This document shows, piece after piece, positions 9,091 through 16,924 of a DNA stretch of 64,000 nucleotides. Made by a program: the position numbers and the translations under genes. The notes under the pieces were generated by a model. The model did no database searches. It was not told the origin of the DNA and saw only the letters and a list, made by a program, of their open reading frames with translations. The DNA comes from Xenophilus azovorans DSM 13620 (GTDB lineage Bacteria > Pseudomonadota > Gammaproteobacteria > Burkholderiales > Burkholderiaceae_C), in contig NZ_JQKD01000008.1 in NCBI RefSeq assembly GCF_000745855.1, positions 1 to 64,000 of the forward strand. The letters are read 5' to 3'. Numbering within the stretch: position 1 is the first letter of the stretch; the number at the start of each line of letters is the position of its first letter.

Positions 9091-9591
9091 TCAGGCCTCG
9101 GCCAGCAGCTTCTCGATCAACTGGTGCAGCTCGGCGAAGTCGGGCTCGCCCACGTAGCGCTTGACGATCTGCCCGCGCTTGTTGACCACGTAGGTGGTGG
9201 GCGTGAGCTGCACGTCGCCCCAGGCCTTGGCCACCGCGCCGGTGTTGTCGATGGCCACCTTGAAGGGCAGCTTGCGCGTCTCGGCGAAATTGACGACGTA
9301 GCTGGGCGGGTCGTAGCTCATCGCCACGGCCAGCGTGTCGTAGCCCCGGTCCTTGTACTTGTCGTAGGTGGCGATCACCTTCGGCATCTCGGCCACGCAG
9401 GTCACGCAGCTCGTGGCCCAGAAGTTCACCAGCGTGACCTTGCCCTTGAGGTCGTCGGTGGTCTGCCGGCTGCCGTCCAGCAGCACGAAGGTGGCCTGCG
9501 GTGCGGGCGAGGCGCCCATCGTCGCGTACACCCCGGCGCCCACCGCCAGGGCGGCGACGAATGCGGCAACATAGAGGGCTCTGGTCTTCAT
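9091..9591 (-). CDS. TlpA-like thioredoxin-fold protein, membrane anchored
   Basis: The 166-residue protein starts with an uncleaved signal or anchor helix (ALYVAAFVAALAVGAGVY) and then a thioredoxin fold of the TlpA/ResA type. The active site is WATSCVTCVAEMPK, a CVTC redox pair, and LTPTTYVVNKRGQIVKRY supplies the cis-proline region. Such periplasmic proteins reduce disulfides, often in cytochrome c maturation or copper-site assembly. It converges with the cytochrome c' gene, which fits a heme-protein role without proving it. Confidence 0.88.
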   Translation of the reverse strand: MKTRALYVAAFVAALAVGAGVYATMGASPAPQATFVLLDGSRQTTDDLKGKVTLVNFWATSCVTCVAEMPKVIATYDKYKDRGYDTLAVAMSYDPPSYVVNFAETRKLPFKVAIDNTGAVAKAWGDVQLTPTTYVVNKRGQIVKRYVGEPDFAELHQLIEKLLAEA

Positions 9592-9662
9592 GGCGTTCGG
9601 TCGATGAGGCGGCGTGGATTTTAGTTCCGCGGCCTCGGCCTTGCCGGGCGCCGGCTCATCCC

Positions 9663-10208
9663 TTGCCTACCGTACCGTTCCTTCCGCATCTGCGCCGCCC
9701 CGGCCCGCTGGCCGCCGCCCTGCTGGCCTGCGCGCTGGCCGCCTGCAGCCCCGTCTTCAACTGGCGCGAGGTGCCCTTCGACGGCGAATTGACCCTCCTC
9801 CTGCCCTGCAAGCCCGACCGGGCGCAGCGCACCCTGCCGCTGGGCGAGGCCGCCGTGCCGCTGGACATGATCGGCTGCGAGGCCGGCGGCGCCACCTTCG
9901 CGCTGGCGCGCCTGCCCGCCGGCGACCCGGCCCAGGCCGGCCTGCGCGCCGAGGCCTGGCGCGCCGCCGCCCGCCGCCCGTGGGCCGGCGCACAGTTGAG
10001 CGAGACGCCCATCACGCTGCCGCGCGCGGCCGAGGCGCCGGCGCCCGTCGAACTCGTCGCGCACGGCCCCGCGGCCGAGGCCCGCATGCGCTGGTTCGCC
10101 CATGCCGACGCGCGCGGCGCGCTGACCCTCTACCAGGCCACGGTGCTGGGCCGCCCCTCGGAGGCCGACGCCGCGGCGACCTTCTTCGAGGGGCTGAAGC
10201 TGCGCTGA
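9663..10208 (+). CDS. Putative lipoprotein of unknown function
   Basis: The frame encodes a protein with a lipobox-like LAAC after a hydrophobic stretch (PLAAALLACALAACSPVF), then a 150-residue domain with few recognisable motifs. It includes FDGELTLLLPCKPDRAQRTLPLG and a closing AATFFEGLKLR. No ATG fits; TTG at 9663 is the best start because it begins just ahead of the signal peptide and clear of the divergent TlpA-like gene at 9591. An upstream ATG (9561) would overlap that gene. Its function is not recognised. Confidence 0.6.
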   Translation: MPTVPFLPHLRRPGPLAAALLACALAACSPVFNWREVPFDGELTLLLPCKPDRAQRTLPLGEAAVPLDMIGCEAGGATFALARLPAGDPAQAGLRAEAWRAAARRPWAGAQLSETPITLPRAAEAPAPVELVAHGPAAEARMRWFAHADARGALTLYQATVLGRPSEADAAATFFEGLKLR

Positions 10209-10258
10209 GCCGGCACCGGCCCGCCAACCACCAACGACAACCACAGGGAGGAGCATCC

Positions 10259-11545
10259 ATGCTGAAGAAGATCGCAGGAACACTGGCCCTGGCGGCCATG
10301 GCCGCCGGCCTGCTGGCCTGCCAGGACCGGACCCTCGAAGCGGCCGCACCGCCGTCGCAGCCTGCCGGCGGGAGCCTGGTCGTGGCCAGCGAGGGCCGGC
10401 TGATCCGCTTCGACCTGGACACAGTGTCCGTGCGGTGGAGCCACAGCTCCAAAGCCGATGCCGAGGGCAACCGCAACACCTTCGCCCACGACGGCAGGAC
10501 GATCTACCTGCCCTTCGAGAGCGGCAAACTCGTCGCCTTCGACGCCGCCACCGGCGAGGTGCGGTGGACGCATCTGGCCAACACCGCCCACGGCGCCGCC
10601 GATGCGGTCGCGGACGGCGAGGGCGAGGTGACCATCGACCCGGCCAACCGGCCCTACTACCTGTCGCGTCCGCTGATCGACGGCGACCTCCTGTACATCG
10701 CCAGCGCGGGGCAGCCGCACCGCTTCGAGCCCTGGTTCACCGTCGTGGACAGGCGTGACGGCAGCCTGGTCGCGAGCGAAGGCATCGAAACCAACTTCAA
10801 CCTCTTCGCGCCCGTGCTGTGCCGCGGCCACGTCTTCGTGAACTCGGCCGTCTACCTGAGCAAGTACACCCGCCAGGGCGTGGCCACCAGCTACGGCCTG
10901 CACGACGAGTCCGCCTTCGAGGCCCCGCTGTACGCGCAGATGCAATGCGACGGCAAGGCGCTCTACCTGGGCGACGAGCGCGGCCGGTTCTACGCGCTGC
11001 CGCTTGATGCCGACGCCAACGTGGCCGGCGGGGGCGACATCATGGACCCGCAGAACTCCTTCACCGGCCGGCCCGGGATGTTCCGCTGGACCTACCGGTC
11101 GGAGGCCTATCCGCGCCTGGCGGGCAGCGACAACGGCAGCACCGCGCTGGCCGGCGGGACGCTGATCGTCGGCGTGCGCCAGGAGGACGAGACGCGCGGC
11201 GCGCTGGTCGGCCTCGACGCCGCCGGCGGCAAGGAGCGCTGGGTCTACGCGCCCGGCCAGCCGATCCGGCAGTGGACGGCCGACCAGGCCGGCGTCATCG
11301 GCGACACCGGGGCCTTCGTCTTCGTGTTCGACCTGCAGGGGCGGGAGCAGGCCCGGTACCCCGTCGATCCGGCGCTCCGGCCGCTGTCCAACGTGGTGGC
11401 GATCGGCGGCGGCGATCTGGCCTTCGCCACCGAGCAGGGCATCGCGGTGATCGACCGCGCGAGCCGGACGACGCGGCTGAAGATCGCCCACCCCTTCGCG
11501 CGCAACGCGCACGACACCAGCCATGTTGCCTACTTTGCGAAATAG
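10259..11545 (+). CDS. PQQ-like beta-propeller lipoprotein
   Basis: The 428-residue protein begins with a lipoprotein signal (MLKKIAGTLAL, lipobox LLAC) and continues as repeated blade segments: GRLIRFDLDTVSVRWSHSS, KLVAFDAATGEVRWTH, ALVGLDAAGGKERWVYAP. These match the PQQ-dehydrogenase-like propeller seen in BamB and in electron-transfer lipoproteins. No dehydrogenase active-site motif was seen, so a scaffold or binding role is more likely than catalysis. GGGAGGAG lies just upstream of the ATG. It follows the small lipoprotein by 50 bases. Confidence 0.75.
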   Translation: MLKKIAGTLALAAMAAGLLACQDRTLEAAAPPSQPAGGSLVVASEGRLIRFDLDTVSVRWSHSSKADAEGNRNTFAHDGRTIYLPFESGKLVAFDAATGEVRWTHLANTAHGAADAVADGEGEVTIDPANRPYYLSRPLIDGDLLYIASAGQPHRFEPWFTVVDRRDGSLVASEGIETNFNLFAPVLCRGHVFVNSAVYLSKYTRQGVATSYGLHDESAFEAPLYAQMQCDGKALYLGDERGRFYALPLDADANVAGGGDIMDPQNSFTGRPGMFRWTYRSEAYPRLAGSDNGSTALAGGTLIVGVRQEDETRGALVGLDAAGGKERWVYAPGQPIRQWTADQAGVIGDTGAFVFVFDLQGREQARYPVDPALRPLSNVVAIGGGDLAFATEQGIAVIDRASRTTRLKIAHPFARNAHDTSHVAYFAK

Positions 11546-11556
11546 GTCCCTCGGCG

Positions 11557-11582
11557 GGCCCGCCGCGCGCCGCCGGCGGGCC
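11557..11582 (+). terminator. Hairpin downstream of the propeller lipoprotein gene
   Basis: GGCCCGCCG (11557-11565) pairs perfectly with CGGCGGGCC (11574-11582) around eight bases, followed by GGGGTTT. The T-run is short and interrupted, so this may be a weak terminator. Confidence 0.4.
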
Positions 11583-11635
11583 GGGGTTTCGACGGAGGCG
11601 CCCGTATGATGGGAGGCGCTTCTCCCCGCCGCTGC

Positions 11636-12097
11636 ATGAACAGCATCCTCCTCGTCGCCCACGCGCCCCTGGCCCAGGCCCTGCGGCAGTGCGCCCTCCA
11701 TGTCTTTCCCGACGCCGACGCCTGGGTGACGGCGCTCGACGTGCTGCCCAACGTGCCGCCGGAGGAAACGCTCGGCGCCGCCCGCATCATCCTGGCGCAG
11801 CAGCTCGGCCGCGCCCCGCGTGCGCAGGTGCTGGTGCTGACCGACGTCTTCGGCGCCACGCCCTGCAACGTGGCGCAGCAGCTGGTGGACGGCGTGCGCT
11901 CGCGCCTGGTGGCTGGCGTCAACCTGCCGATGCTGCTGCGCGCGGTGACCTACCGCCACGAGCCGCTGGAGGCCCAGGTGCAGCGTGCCATCGCCGGCGG
12001 CACGGCCGGCGTGATGCAGGTGGCGGTGGCGGCGCCTCCCCAGAACCAGGCCAGAAGAAAGCACAGTGATCAAGACATCCGTGACCATCAGCAATAA
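11636..12097 (+). CDS. PTS system EIIA component, mannose family
   Basis: The 153-residue protein matches the EIIA-Man fold: MNSILLVAHAPLAQAL, with His9 as the probable phosphorylation site, and VLVLTDVFGATPCNVAQQL in the core. EIIA accepts phosphate from HPr. No IIB or IIC component is nearby, so as in other betaproteobacteria it probably serves regulation rather than sugar import. The ATG at 11636 was chosen at the start of the conserved strand. Its last 32 bases overlap the HPr gene in another frame. Confidence 0.88.
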   Translation: MNSILLVAHAPLAQALRQCALHVFPDADAWVTALDVLPNVPPEETLGAARIILAQQLGRAPRAQVLVLTDVFGATPCNVAQQLVDGVRSRLVAGVNLPMLLRAVTYRHEPLEAQVQRAIAGGTAGVMQVAVAAPPQNQARRKHSDQDIRDHQQ

Positions 12098-12335
12098 GCT
12101 GGGCCTGCATGCCCGCGCCTCGGCCAAGCTCACCAAGCTGGCCGGCAGCTACCCGTGCGAGGTGTGGATCACGCGCGGCGAGCGGCGCGTCAACGCCAAG
12201 AGCATCATGGGCGTGATGATGCTGGCCGCGGGCCTGGGTGCCACGGTGGAGCTGGAGACCGACGGCCCGCAGGAGCAGCAGGCCATGGACGCACTGGTGG
12301 CGCTGATGAACGACAAGTTCGGCGAGGGCGAGTGA
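12066..12335 (+). CDS. ptsH: Phosphocarrier protein HPr
   Basis: HPr (89 residues) relays phosphate from enzyme I to EIIA. His15 lies in KLGLHARAS and the regulatory Ser46 in AKSIMGVMML, both canonical, so the protein could be a target of HPr kinase as well as of enzyme I. Translation starts at GTG (12066) within the end of the EIIA gene, so coupled translation is likely. Enzyme I follows after 25 bases. Confidence 0.95.
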   Translation: MIKTSVTISNKLGLHARASAKLTKLAGSYPCEVWITRGERRVNAKSIMGVMMLAAGLGATVELETDGPQEQQAMDALVALMNDKFGEGE

Positions 12336-12360
12336 GGGCCGTGGCCATGGGAGCGGCGCC

Positions 12361-14145
12361 ATGACCATCGCCATCCACGGCCTGCCGGTCGCGCGCGGCA
12401 TCGCCATCGGGCGGGCGGTGCGGGTGCTGTCCAGCCGCGTCGACGTGGCGCACTACTTCATCAAGCAGGAGGAAGTGGCGGCCGAGATCGACCGCGTGCG
12501 CGCCGCGCGCGACGCCGTGGCCGAGGAACTGCGCCGCCTGCACGGCAGCGTGGCGCAGATGGCGCCCAAGGACGCGCCGCACGAGTTGGGCGCCATGATC
12601 GAGGTGCACCAGATGATGCTGCAGGACGAGGTGCTGTCCGAAGGCGTCAAGCACTGGATCACCGAGCGCCTGTACAACGCCGAATGGGCCCTCACCACGC
12701 AGCTGGAGGTGGTGGCGCGCCAGTTCGACGAGATGGAGGACGAATACCTGCGCGAGCGCAAGGCCGACCTGGAGCAGGTGGTCGAGCGCCTGCTGCGCCA
12801 GATGAAGGGCACCGCCGCCGTGCTGGCGCCGCCGCCGCCCAAGCGCCGCGCGCGCGGCGAGGACGACGCCGAGGGCGAAGACGGCTTCGACGCGCCGCTG
12901 GTGCTGGTGGCGCACGACCTGTCGCCGGCCGACATGCTGCAGTTCAAGAAGAGCGTGTTCGCCGGCTTCGTCACCGACGTGGGCGGCAAGACCTCGCACA
13001 CCGCGATCGTGGCGCGCAGCATGGACATCCCGGCCGTGGTGGGTGCGCGCGTCGCCAGCCAGATCGTGCGGCAGGACGACTGGGTCATCATCGACGGCGA
13101 CGCCGGCGTGGTGATCGTCGACCCCTCGCCCATCATCCTGGCCGAGTACGGCTTCAAGCAGCGCCAGGGCGAGCTGGAACGCGAGCGCCTGTGGCGGCTG
13201 CGGCACAAGAGCGCCGTCACGCTCGACGGCCAGCGCGTCGACCTGCTGGCCAACATCGAGCTGCCGGAAGACACCGAGGGCGCCGTCAAGGCGGGCGCGG
13301 TCGGCGTGGGGCTGTTCCGCAGCGAGTTCCTCTTCATGGGCCGCGAGTCGCGCAGCCTCACGCGCCTGCCCGACGAGGACGAGCAGTACGCCGCCTACGT
13401 GCGCGCCGTGGAGGGCATGCGCGGCATGCCGGTGACCATCCGCACCATCGACATCGGCGCCGACAAGCCGCTGGACGGCAAGGCCGCGCGGCCCGAGTAC
13501 CTGAACCCGGCGCTGGGCCTGCGCGCGATCCGCTGGAGCCTGGCCGAGCCGGCGATGTTCCTCACGCAGGTGCGGGCCATCCTGCGGGCGGCCGCGCACG
13601 GCGAGGTGCACCTGCTCATCCCGATGCTCGGCCATGCCGGTCAGATCCGGCAGACGCTGGCGCTGATCGACCAGGCCCGCGCCGACCTGGACGCGCGCGG
13701 CGCGGCGCACGGCGGCGTGAAGCTGGGTGCCATGATCGAGGTGCCGGCCGCGGCGCTGACGGTGGACCTGTTCCTGCGCCACTTCGACTTCCTGTCCATC
13801 GGCACCAACGACCTGATCCAGTACACGCTGGCGATCGACCGCGCCGACGAGGCCGTCGCGCACCTGTACGACCCCTGCCACCCGGCGGTGCTGCGCCTGG
13901 TGGCCGACACCATCGCCGCCTGCCGCGCGGCGGGCAAGGGCGTGAGCGTGTGCGGCGAGATGGCGGGCGACGTGAGCTTCACCCGCCTGCTGCTGGGCCT
14001 GGGGCTGCGCAGCTTCTCGATGCATCCCTCGCAGATCCTGGCCGTCAAGCAGGAGGTGCTGCGGGCCGACACGACCCGGCTGGGGCCCTGGGCGCAGCAG
14101 GTGATCGCCTCGGACGACCCGGCGGCGATGCTGGCCGAAGGCTGA
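12361..14145 (+). CDS. ptsI: PTS enzyme I (phosphoenolpyruvate-protein phosphotransferase)
   Basis: Enzyme I (594 residues) transfers phosphate from PEP to HPr. The phosphorylated histidine is in GGKTSHTAIVARS (about residue 213). The PEP-binding C-terminal barrel shows GVGLFRSEFLFMGR, IRTIDIGADKPL, FLSIGTNDLIQYTLAIDR and the catalytic cysteine in VCGEMAGD. An unusual charged linker of about 25 residues, starting PPPPKRRARGEDD, lies before the histidine domain strand. It closes the EIIA-HPr-EI operon. Confidence 0.96.
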   Translation: MTIAIHGLPVARGIAIGRAVRVLSSRVDVAHYFIKQEEVAAEIDRVRAARDAVAEELRRLHGSVAQMAPKDAPHELGAMIEVHQMMLQDEVLSEGVKHWITERLYNAEWALTTQLEVVARQFDEMEDEYLRERKADLEQVVERLLRQMKGTAAVLAPPPPKRRARGEDDAEGEDGFDAPLVLVAHDLSPADMLQFKKSVFAGFVTDVGGKTSHTAIVARSMDIPAVVGARVASQIVRQDDWVIIDGDAGVVIVDPSPIILAEYGFKQRQGELERERLWRLRHKSAVTLDGQRVDLLANIELPEDTEGAVKAGAVGVGLFRSEFLFMGRESRSLTRLPDEDEQYAAYVRAVEGMRGMPVTIRTIDIGADKPLDGKAARPEYLNPALGLRAIRWSLAEPAMFLTQVRAILRAAAHGEVHLLIPMLGHAGQIRQTLALIDQARADLDARGAAHGGVKLGAMIEVPAAALTVDLFLRHFDFLSIGTNDLIQYTLAIDRADEAVAHLYDPCHPAVLRLVADTIAACRAAGKGVSVCGEMAGDVSFTRLLLGLGLRSFSMHPSQILAVKQEVLRADTTRLGPWAQQVIASDDPAAMLAEG

Positions 14146-14155
14146 ACGTTCGCCC

Positions 14156-14638
14156 GTGCGCCGCCCCGCCCGCCCCGACGACCTGCGCGCCGTGCACGCG
14201 ATCTACGTGCACGAGGCCGTCTCGCCCTTCCTCGCCTACGAGCCGATGCCGCTGGCCGGCTTCGAGCCGCTGTTCGCGGAGATGCTCGCCAGCGGCTGCT
14301 TCCACGTGTGGGAGGCGGATGGCGAGGTGGCCGGCTTCTACCGCACGACGCGCTACTCGGGCCGCGCCAGCCACGTGGCGATGCTGGGCACGCTGGCCGT
14401 CGATCCGCGCCGCCACGGGCAGGGCATCGCGCAGGCCATGATCGGCGACGCGATCGAGCGCCTGCGCGCCGAGGGCGTGCGGCGCGTGGAGCTCTTCGCC
14501 GAGAGCGACAACCCGCGCGCGCTGCGCTTCTACGCCCGCATGGGCTTCGTGCACGAGGGCACGCTGCGCCGCTTCTACAAGCGCGCCGGCGACGAGGACT
14601 TCGTCGACGAGCACGTGCTGGGCCTGCTGCTGGACTGA
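14156..14638 (+). CDS. GNAT family N-acetyltransferase, phosphinothricin-acetyltransferase-like
   Basis: The 160-residue protein shows the GNAT core: LGTLAVDPRRHGQGIAQAMI supplies the acetyl-CoA pyrophosphate loop, and ELFAESDNPRALRFYARMGF followed by HEGTLRRFYKR matches motif B. The N terminus (RPARPDDLRAVHAIYVHEA) resembles the PAT/bar-like group, but substrate prediction is not possible. It starts with GTG at 14156, 10 bases after the ptsI stop, and may be cotranscribed with the PTS genes. Confidence 0.82.
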   Translation: MRRPARPDDLRAVHAIYVHEAVSPFLAYEPMPLAGFEPLFAEMLASGCFHVWEADGEVAGFYRTTRYSGRASHVAMLGTLAVDPRRHGQGIAQAMIGDAIERLRAEGVRRVELFAESDNPRALRFYARMGFVHEGTLRRFYKRAGDEDFVDEHVLGLLLD

Positions 14639-14783
14639 CCCGCGCCCGGCGGCGTGCAAGCAAGCTTTCACACGCGCCGCAAAGAAACGAAACACAACGC
14701 GACCGCGGTGAAAACCGCCGCAGCCGCCGTCCGCGCACGATCAGGGCTCCTTCAACCCGATCTCTTTTTCTGGAGCACCTGTC

Positions 14784-15152
14784 ATGAACGTCCGCGCCCG
14801 CTTCCTCGCCGTTTCCGCCCTCGCCCTGCTGGGCGCCACCGCCGCGCAGGCGGAGGCGTACGAGGGCGTGCAGGCCCCCGTCTCGGCGCTCGACCGCGCC
14901 GCCGTGCATGCCGAGGCGGTGGCCGCCGCGCGCGCGCCCAACCAGAACGTCCCGTCCGGCTCGGTGGTGCTCGCACCGCTGCCGCATCCGCGCGACCGCC
15001 TGCAGGTGCAGGCCGAGGCGGTGCGCGCCGCCTATGCGCCTGACCAGAACGTTACGCCCGGCTCGCGGGTGGACAGCCAGGTCGCCTCCACCCTGCCCAA
15101 TCCCGCGGACCTGCGTGCCGCCGGCGGCAGCCAGCCGGCCCGCCGCTTCTGA
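14784..15152 (+). CDS. Small secreted protein with a duplicated motif (DUF4148-like)
   Basis: This 122-residue protein has a clear signal peptide (cleavage near AQAEAYEG) and two related segments: AEAVAAARAPNQNVPSGS and AEAVRAAYAPDQNVTPGS, about 35 residues apart. Small periplasmic proteins with such alanine-rich repeats are common in Burkholderiales and usually annotated DUF4148; function is unknown. It precedes the Spy/CpxP-like lipoprotein by 22 bases, suggesting an envelope-related operon. Confidence 0.65.
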   Translation: MNVRARFLAVSALALLGATAAQAEAYEGVQAPVSALDRAAVHAEAVAAARAPNQNVPSGSVVLAPLPHPRDRLQVQAEAVRAAYAPDQNVTPGSRVDSQVASTLPNPADLRAAGGSQPARRF

Positions 15153-15174
15153 GCGGCCCTTCGAGGAGACAGCC

Positions 15175-15645
15175 ATGAAAGCCTGGATCCGACGCGGCCT
15201 GCTCGGGCTCTTCGGTGGTGCGCTGGTGGCCGGCAGCCTGGCCGGCTGCGCGGGCCACCACCGCCACGGCTGGGGCAGCAACGCCGACAGCGCCGAGTTC
15301 CGCGAGCGCATCGTCGAGCGCATGAGCAGCCGGCTCGAACTCGACGCCGCGCAGCGCGCCAAGCTCAACGTGCTGGCCGACAAGCTGCAGGTGCAGCGCA
15401 AGGCGGTGCGCGAGGCAGGTGGCGGCGGCGAGCCGCGCTCGCAGTTCAAGTCGCTGTTCGCCGGCGACCGGCTCGACCGCCAGCGCGCCGCGCAACTGGT
15501 CGACGAGAAGACCGCCGCCGTGCGTGCCGGCAGCGCCGACGTGATCGCCGCCGTGGGCGACTTCTTCGACAGCCTCAACCCCGCGCAGCAGCAGAAGGTG
15601 CGCGAATTCATGGACCGCGGCGGTCGCCGCTGGGGTAGAACTTGA
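15175..15645 (+). CDS. Spy/CpxP-like periplasmic lipoprotein
   Basis: The 156-residue protein has a lipoprotein signal (GALVAGSLAGCAGHHRHGWG, lipobox LAGC, then a His-rich stretch). A helical domain follows with LELDAAQRAKLNVLADKL and DSLNPAQQQKVREFMDR, two LTxxQ-like motifs characteristic of the Spy/CpxP family of chaperone or stress-sensing proteins. The histidine-rich start may bind metal. It lies upstream of a CpxR/CpxA-like pair, in keeping with CpxP as a modulator of that kinase. Confidence 0.8.
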   Translation: MKAWIRRGLLGLFGGALVAGSLAGCAGHHRHGWGSNADSAEFRERIVERMSSRLELDAAQRAKLNVLADKLQVQRKAVREAGGGGEPRSQFKSLFAGDRLDRQRAAQLVDEKTAAVRAGSADVIAAVGDFFDSLNPAQQQKVREFMDRGGRRWGRT

Positions 15646-15652
15646 CCACCCC

Positions 15653-15744
15653 CGTTTGGCCGGCCTCACTTCGTGTGGCCGACCCATACCCCCTCGAGGG
15701 GGCAACACCAGCGGCCCGGCAAAGCCGGTTCCGCGGTGTTCCCC
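15653..15744. repeat. Hairpin-rich intergenic repeat, copy 1
   Basis: The segment contains the palindrome CCCCCTCGAGGGGG (15689-15702) and the hairpin CCGGC-AAA-GCCGG (15716-15728). On the opposite strand its core CGGAACCGGCTTTGCCGG closely matches a second copy at 32067-32156. It lies between the Spy-like gene and the DUF4260 gene and overlaps the apparent 5' extension of the latter's reading frame. Confidence 0.65.
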
Positions 15745-15755
15745 GCAACGACCGA

Positions 15756-16157
15756 GTGTCCGGCGACGGCGACGATGGAGCCACCCACGGCGGCGTTCGT
15801 ACGATCCTCCGACTGGAGGGGCTGGCGATCCTCGTGTTCGCCGTGGCGGCCTATGCGCAATTCGGTGCCGGTTGGGGCAGCTTCGGGCTGTTCTTCTTCG
15901 CGCCCGACCTGGCGCTGCTCGGCTACCTTGGCGGCTCGCGCCTGGGCACCGTCCTTTACAACGCGACGCACAGCCTCGTCGGACCGGTGCTGCTGGGGGC
16001 AGCAAGCCTTGTCTTCGCGGCCCCGGCCGCGATGGCTGTTGCGCTTGCGTGGACCGCCCACATCGGCTTCGACCGCGCGCTGGGCTACGGCCTGAAGTAC
16101 GCGCAGGGCTTCGGCTTCACCCACCTGGGGCGGCTGGGCCCGCGCGACCCGTGGTGA
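15756..16157 (+). CDS. DUF4260 family membrane protein
   Basis: The C-terminal 115 residues show three to four hydrophobic helices and the family pattern LRLEGLAILVFAVAAYAQF, FFFAPDLALLGYLGGSRLG, YNATHSLVGP and HIGFDRALGYGLKYAQGF. Function is unknown. The frame can be extended to a TTG at 15642, but that part is encoded by a dispersed intergenic repeat and is unlikely to be translated. GTG at 15756 is therefore proposed; the exact start is uncertain. Confidence 0.75.
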   Translation: MSGDGDDGATHGGVRTILRLEGLAILVFAVAAYAQFGAGWGSFGLFFFAPDLALLGYLGGSRLGTVLYNATHSLVGPVLLGAASLVFAAPAAMAVALAWTAHIGFDRALGYGLKYAQGFGFTHLGRLGPRDPW

Positions 16158-16215
16158 GCGGATGCCTTCGGGACTCATGCTCGCCGCCCTGTGGCACCCG
16201 TCGCACAATGCCGCC

Positions 16216-16917
16216 ATGCCGCGCATCCTGCTGATCGACGACGACGTCCACCTCGCGCCGCCGCTGACGACCTACTTCGCGCGCTTCGACTGCACGCTCG
16301 ACAGCGCCCAGCGGCCCAGTGAAGGCCTGGCCCGGCTGCGTGCCGGCGGCTACGACGCCGCCATCCTCGACGTCATGCTGCCGGAGATGGACGGCTTCGC
16401 CTTGTGCCGCGAGATCCGCGCCCAGCCCGGCATCGGCGACATCCCGATCGTGATGCTCACCGCCCGCGGCGAGGTGATGGACCGCGTGGTCGGCCTCGAG
16501 CTCGGCGCCGACGACTACCTGCCCAAGCCCTTCGAGCCGCGCGAGCTGGTGGCGCGGGTGCAGACCATCCTGCGGCGCCAGCGCTCCCGCCCCGCCGCTG
16601 CCGCGCCGGCGCAGCGGCTGGTGTTCGACGGCCTGGCCATCGACCTGGACCGGCGCGAGGTGCAGCGCCACGGCGAGGTGCTGGAGCTGACCGGCACCGA
16701 GTTCGAGCTGCTGGCGCTGCTGGCCTCCGAGCCCGGCAAGGTCTTCGGCCGCGACGACATCCTCAACCGCCTGCGCGGCCACGAGGCCGAGCTGTACACC
16801 CGCGCGGTGGACATCGTCGTCAGCCGCCTGCGCCGCAAGCTGGAGCCGCTGGAGTGCATCAAGACCCTGCGCAATGCCGGCTACGCGCTGGCCGTGGCGC
16901 CGCCGCCGGCGGCATGA
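16216..16917 (+). CDS. OmpR-family response regulator, CpxR-like
   Basis: The 233-residue regulator has a receiver domain (RILLIDDDVHLAPPL; phosphoacceptor Asp52 in ILDVMLPEMDGF; the switch lysine in DDYLPKPFEPRELVAR) and a winged-helix DNA-binding domain (ELTGTEFELLALLASEPGKV, ending SRLRRKLEPLECIKTLRNAGY). The segment DRVVGLELGADDYLPKPFEP is close to that of CpxR. The ATG at 16216 starts the first receiver strand; an earlier in-frame ATG at 16162 lacks conservation. The sensor kinase follows directly. Confidence 0.93.
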   Translation: MPRILLIDDDVHLAPPLTTYFARFDCTLDSAQRPSEGLARLRAGGYDAAILDVMLPEMDGFALCREIRAQPGIGDIPIVMLTARGEVMDRVVGLELGADDYLPKPFEPRELVARVQTILRRQRSRPAAAAPAQRLVFDGLAIDLDRREVQRHGEVLELTGTEFELLALLASEPGKVFGRDDILNRLRGHEAELYTRAVDIVVSRLRRKLEPLECIKTLRNAGYALAVAPPPAA

Positions 16918-16924
16918 GTCGGCC

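Noticed and set aside
15642-15755. 5' extension of the DUF4260 gene from TTG at 15642
   Set aside because: The stretch is a dispersed intergenic repeat and its translation resembles no DUF4260 N terminus.
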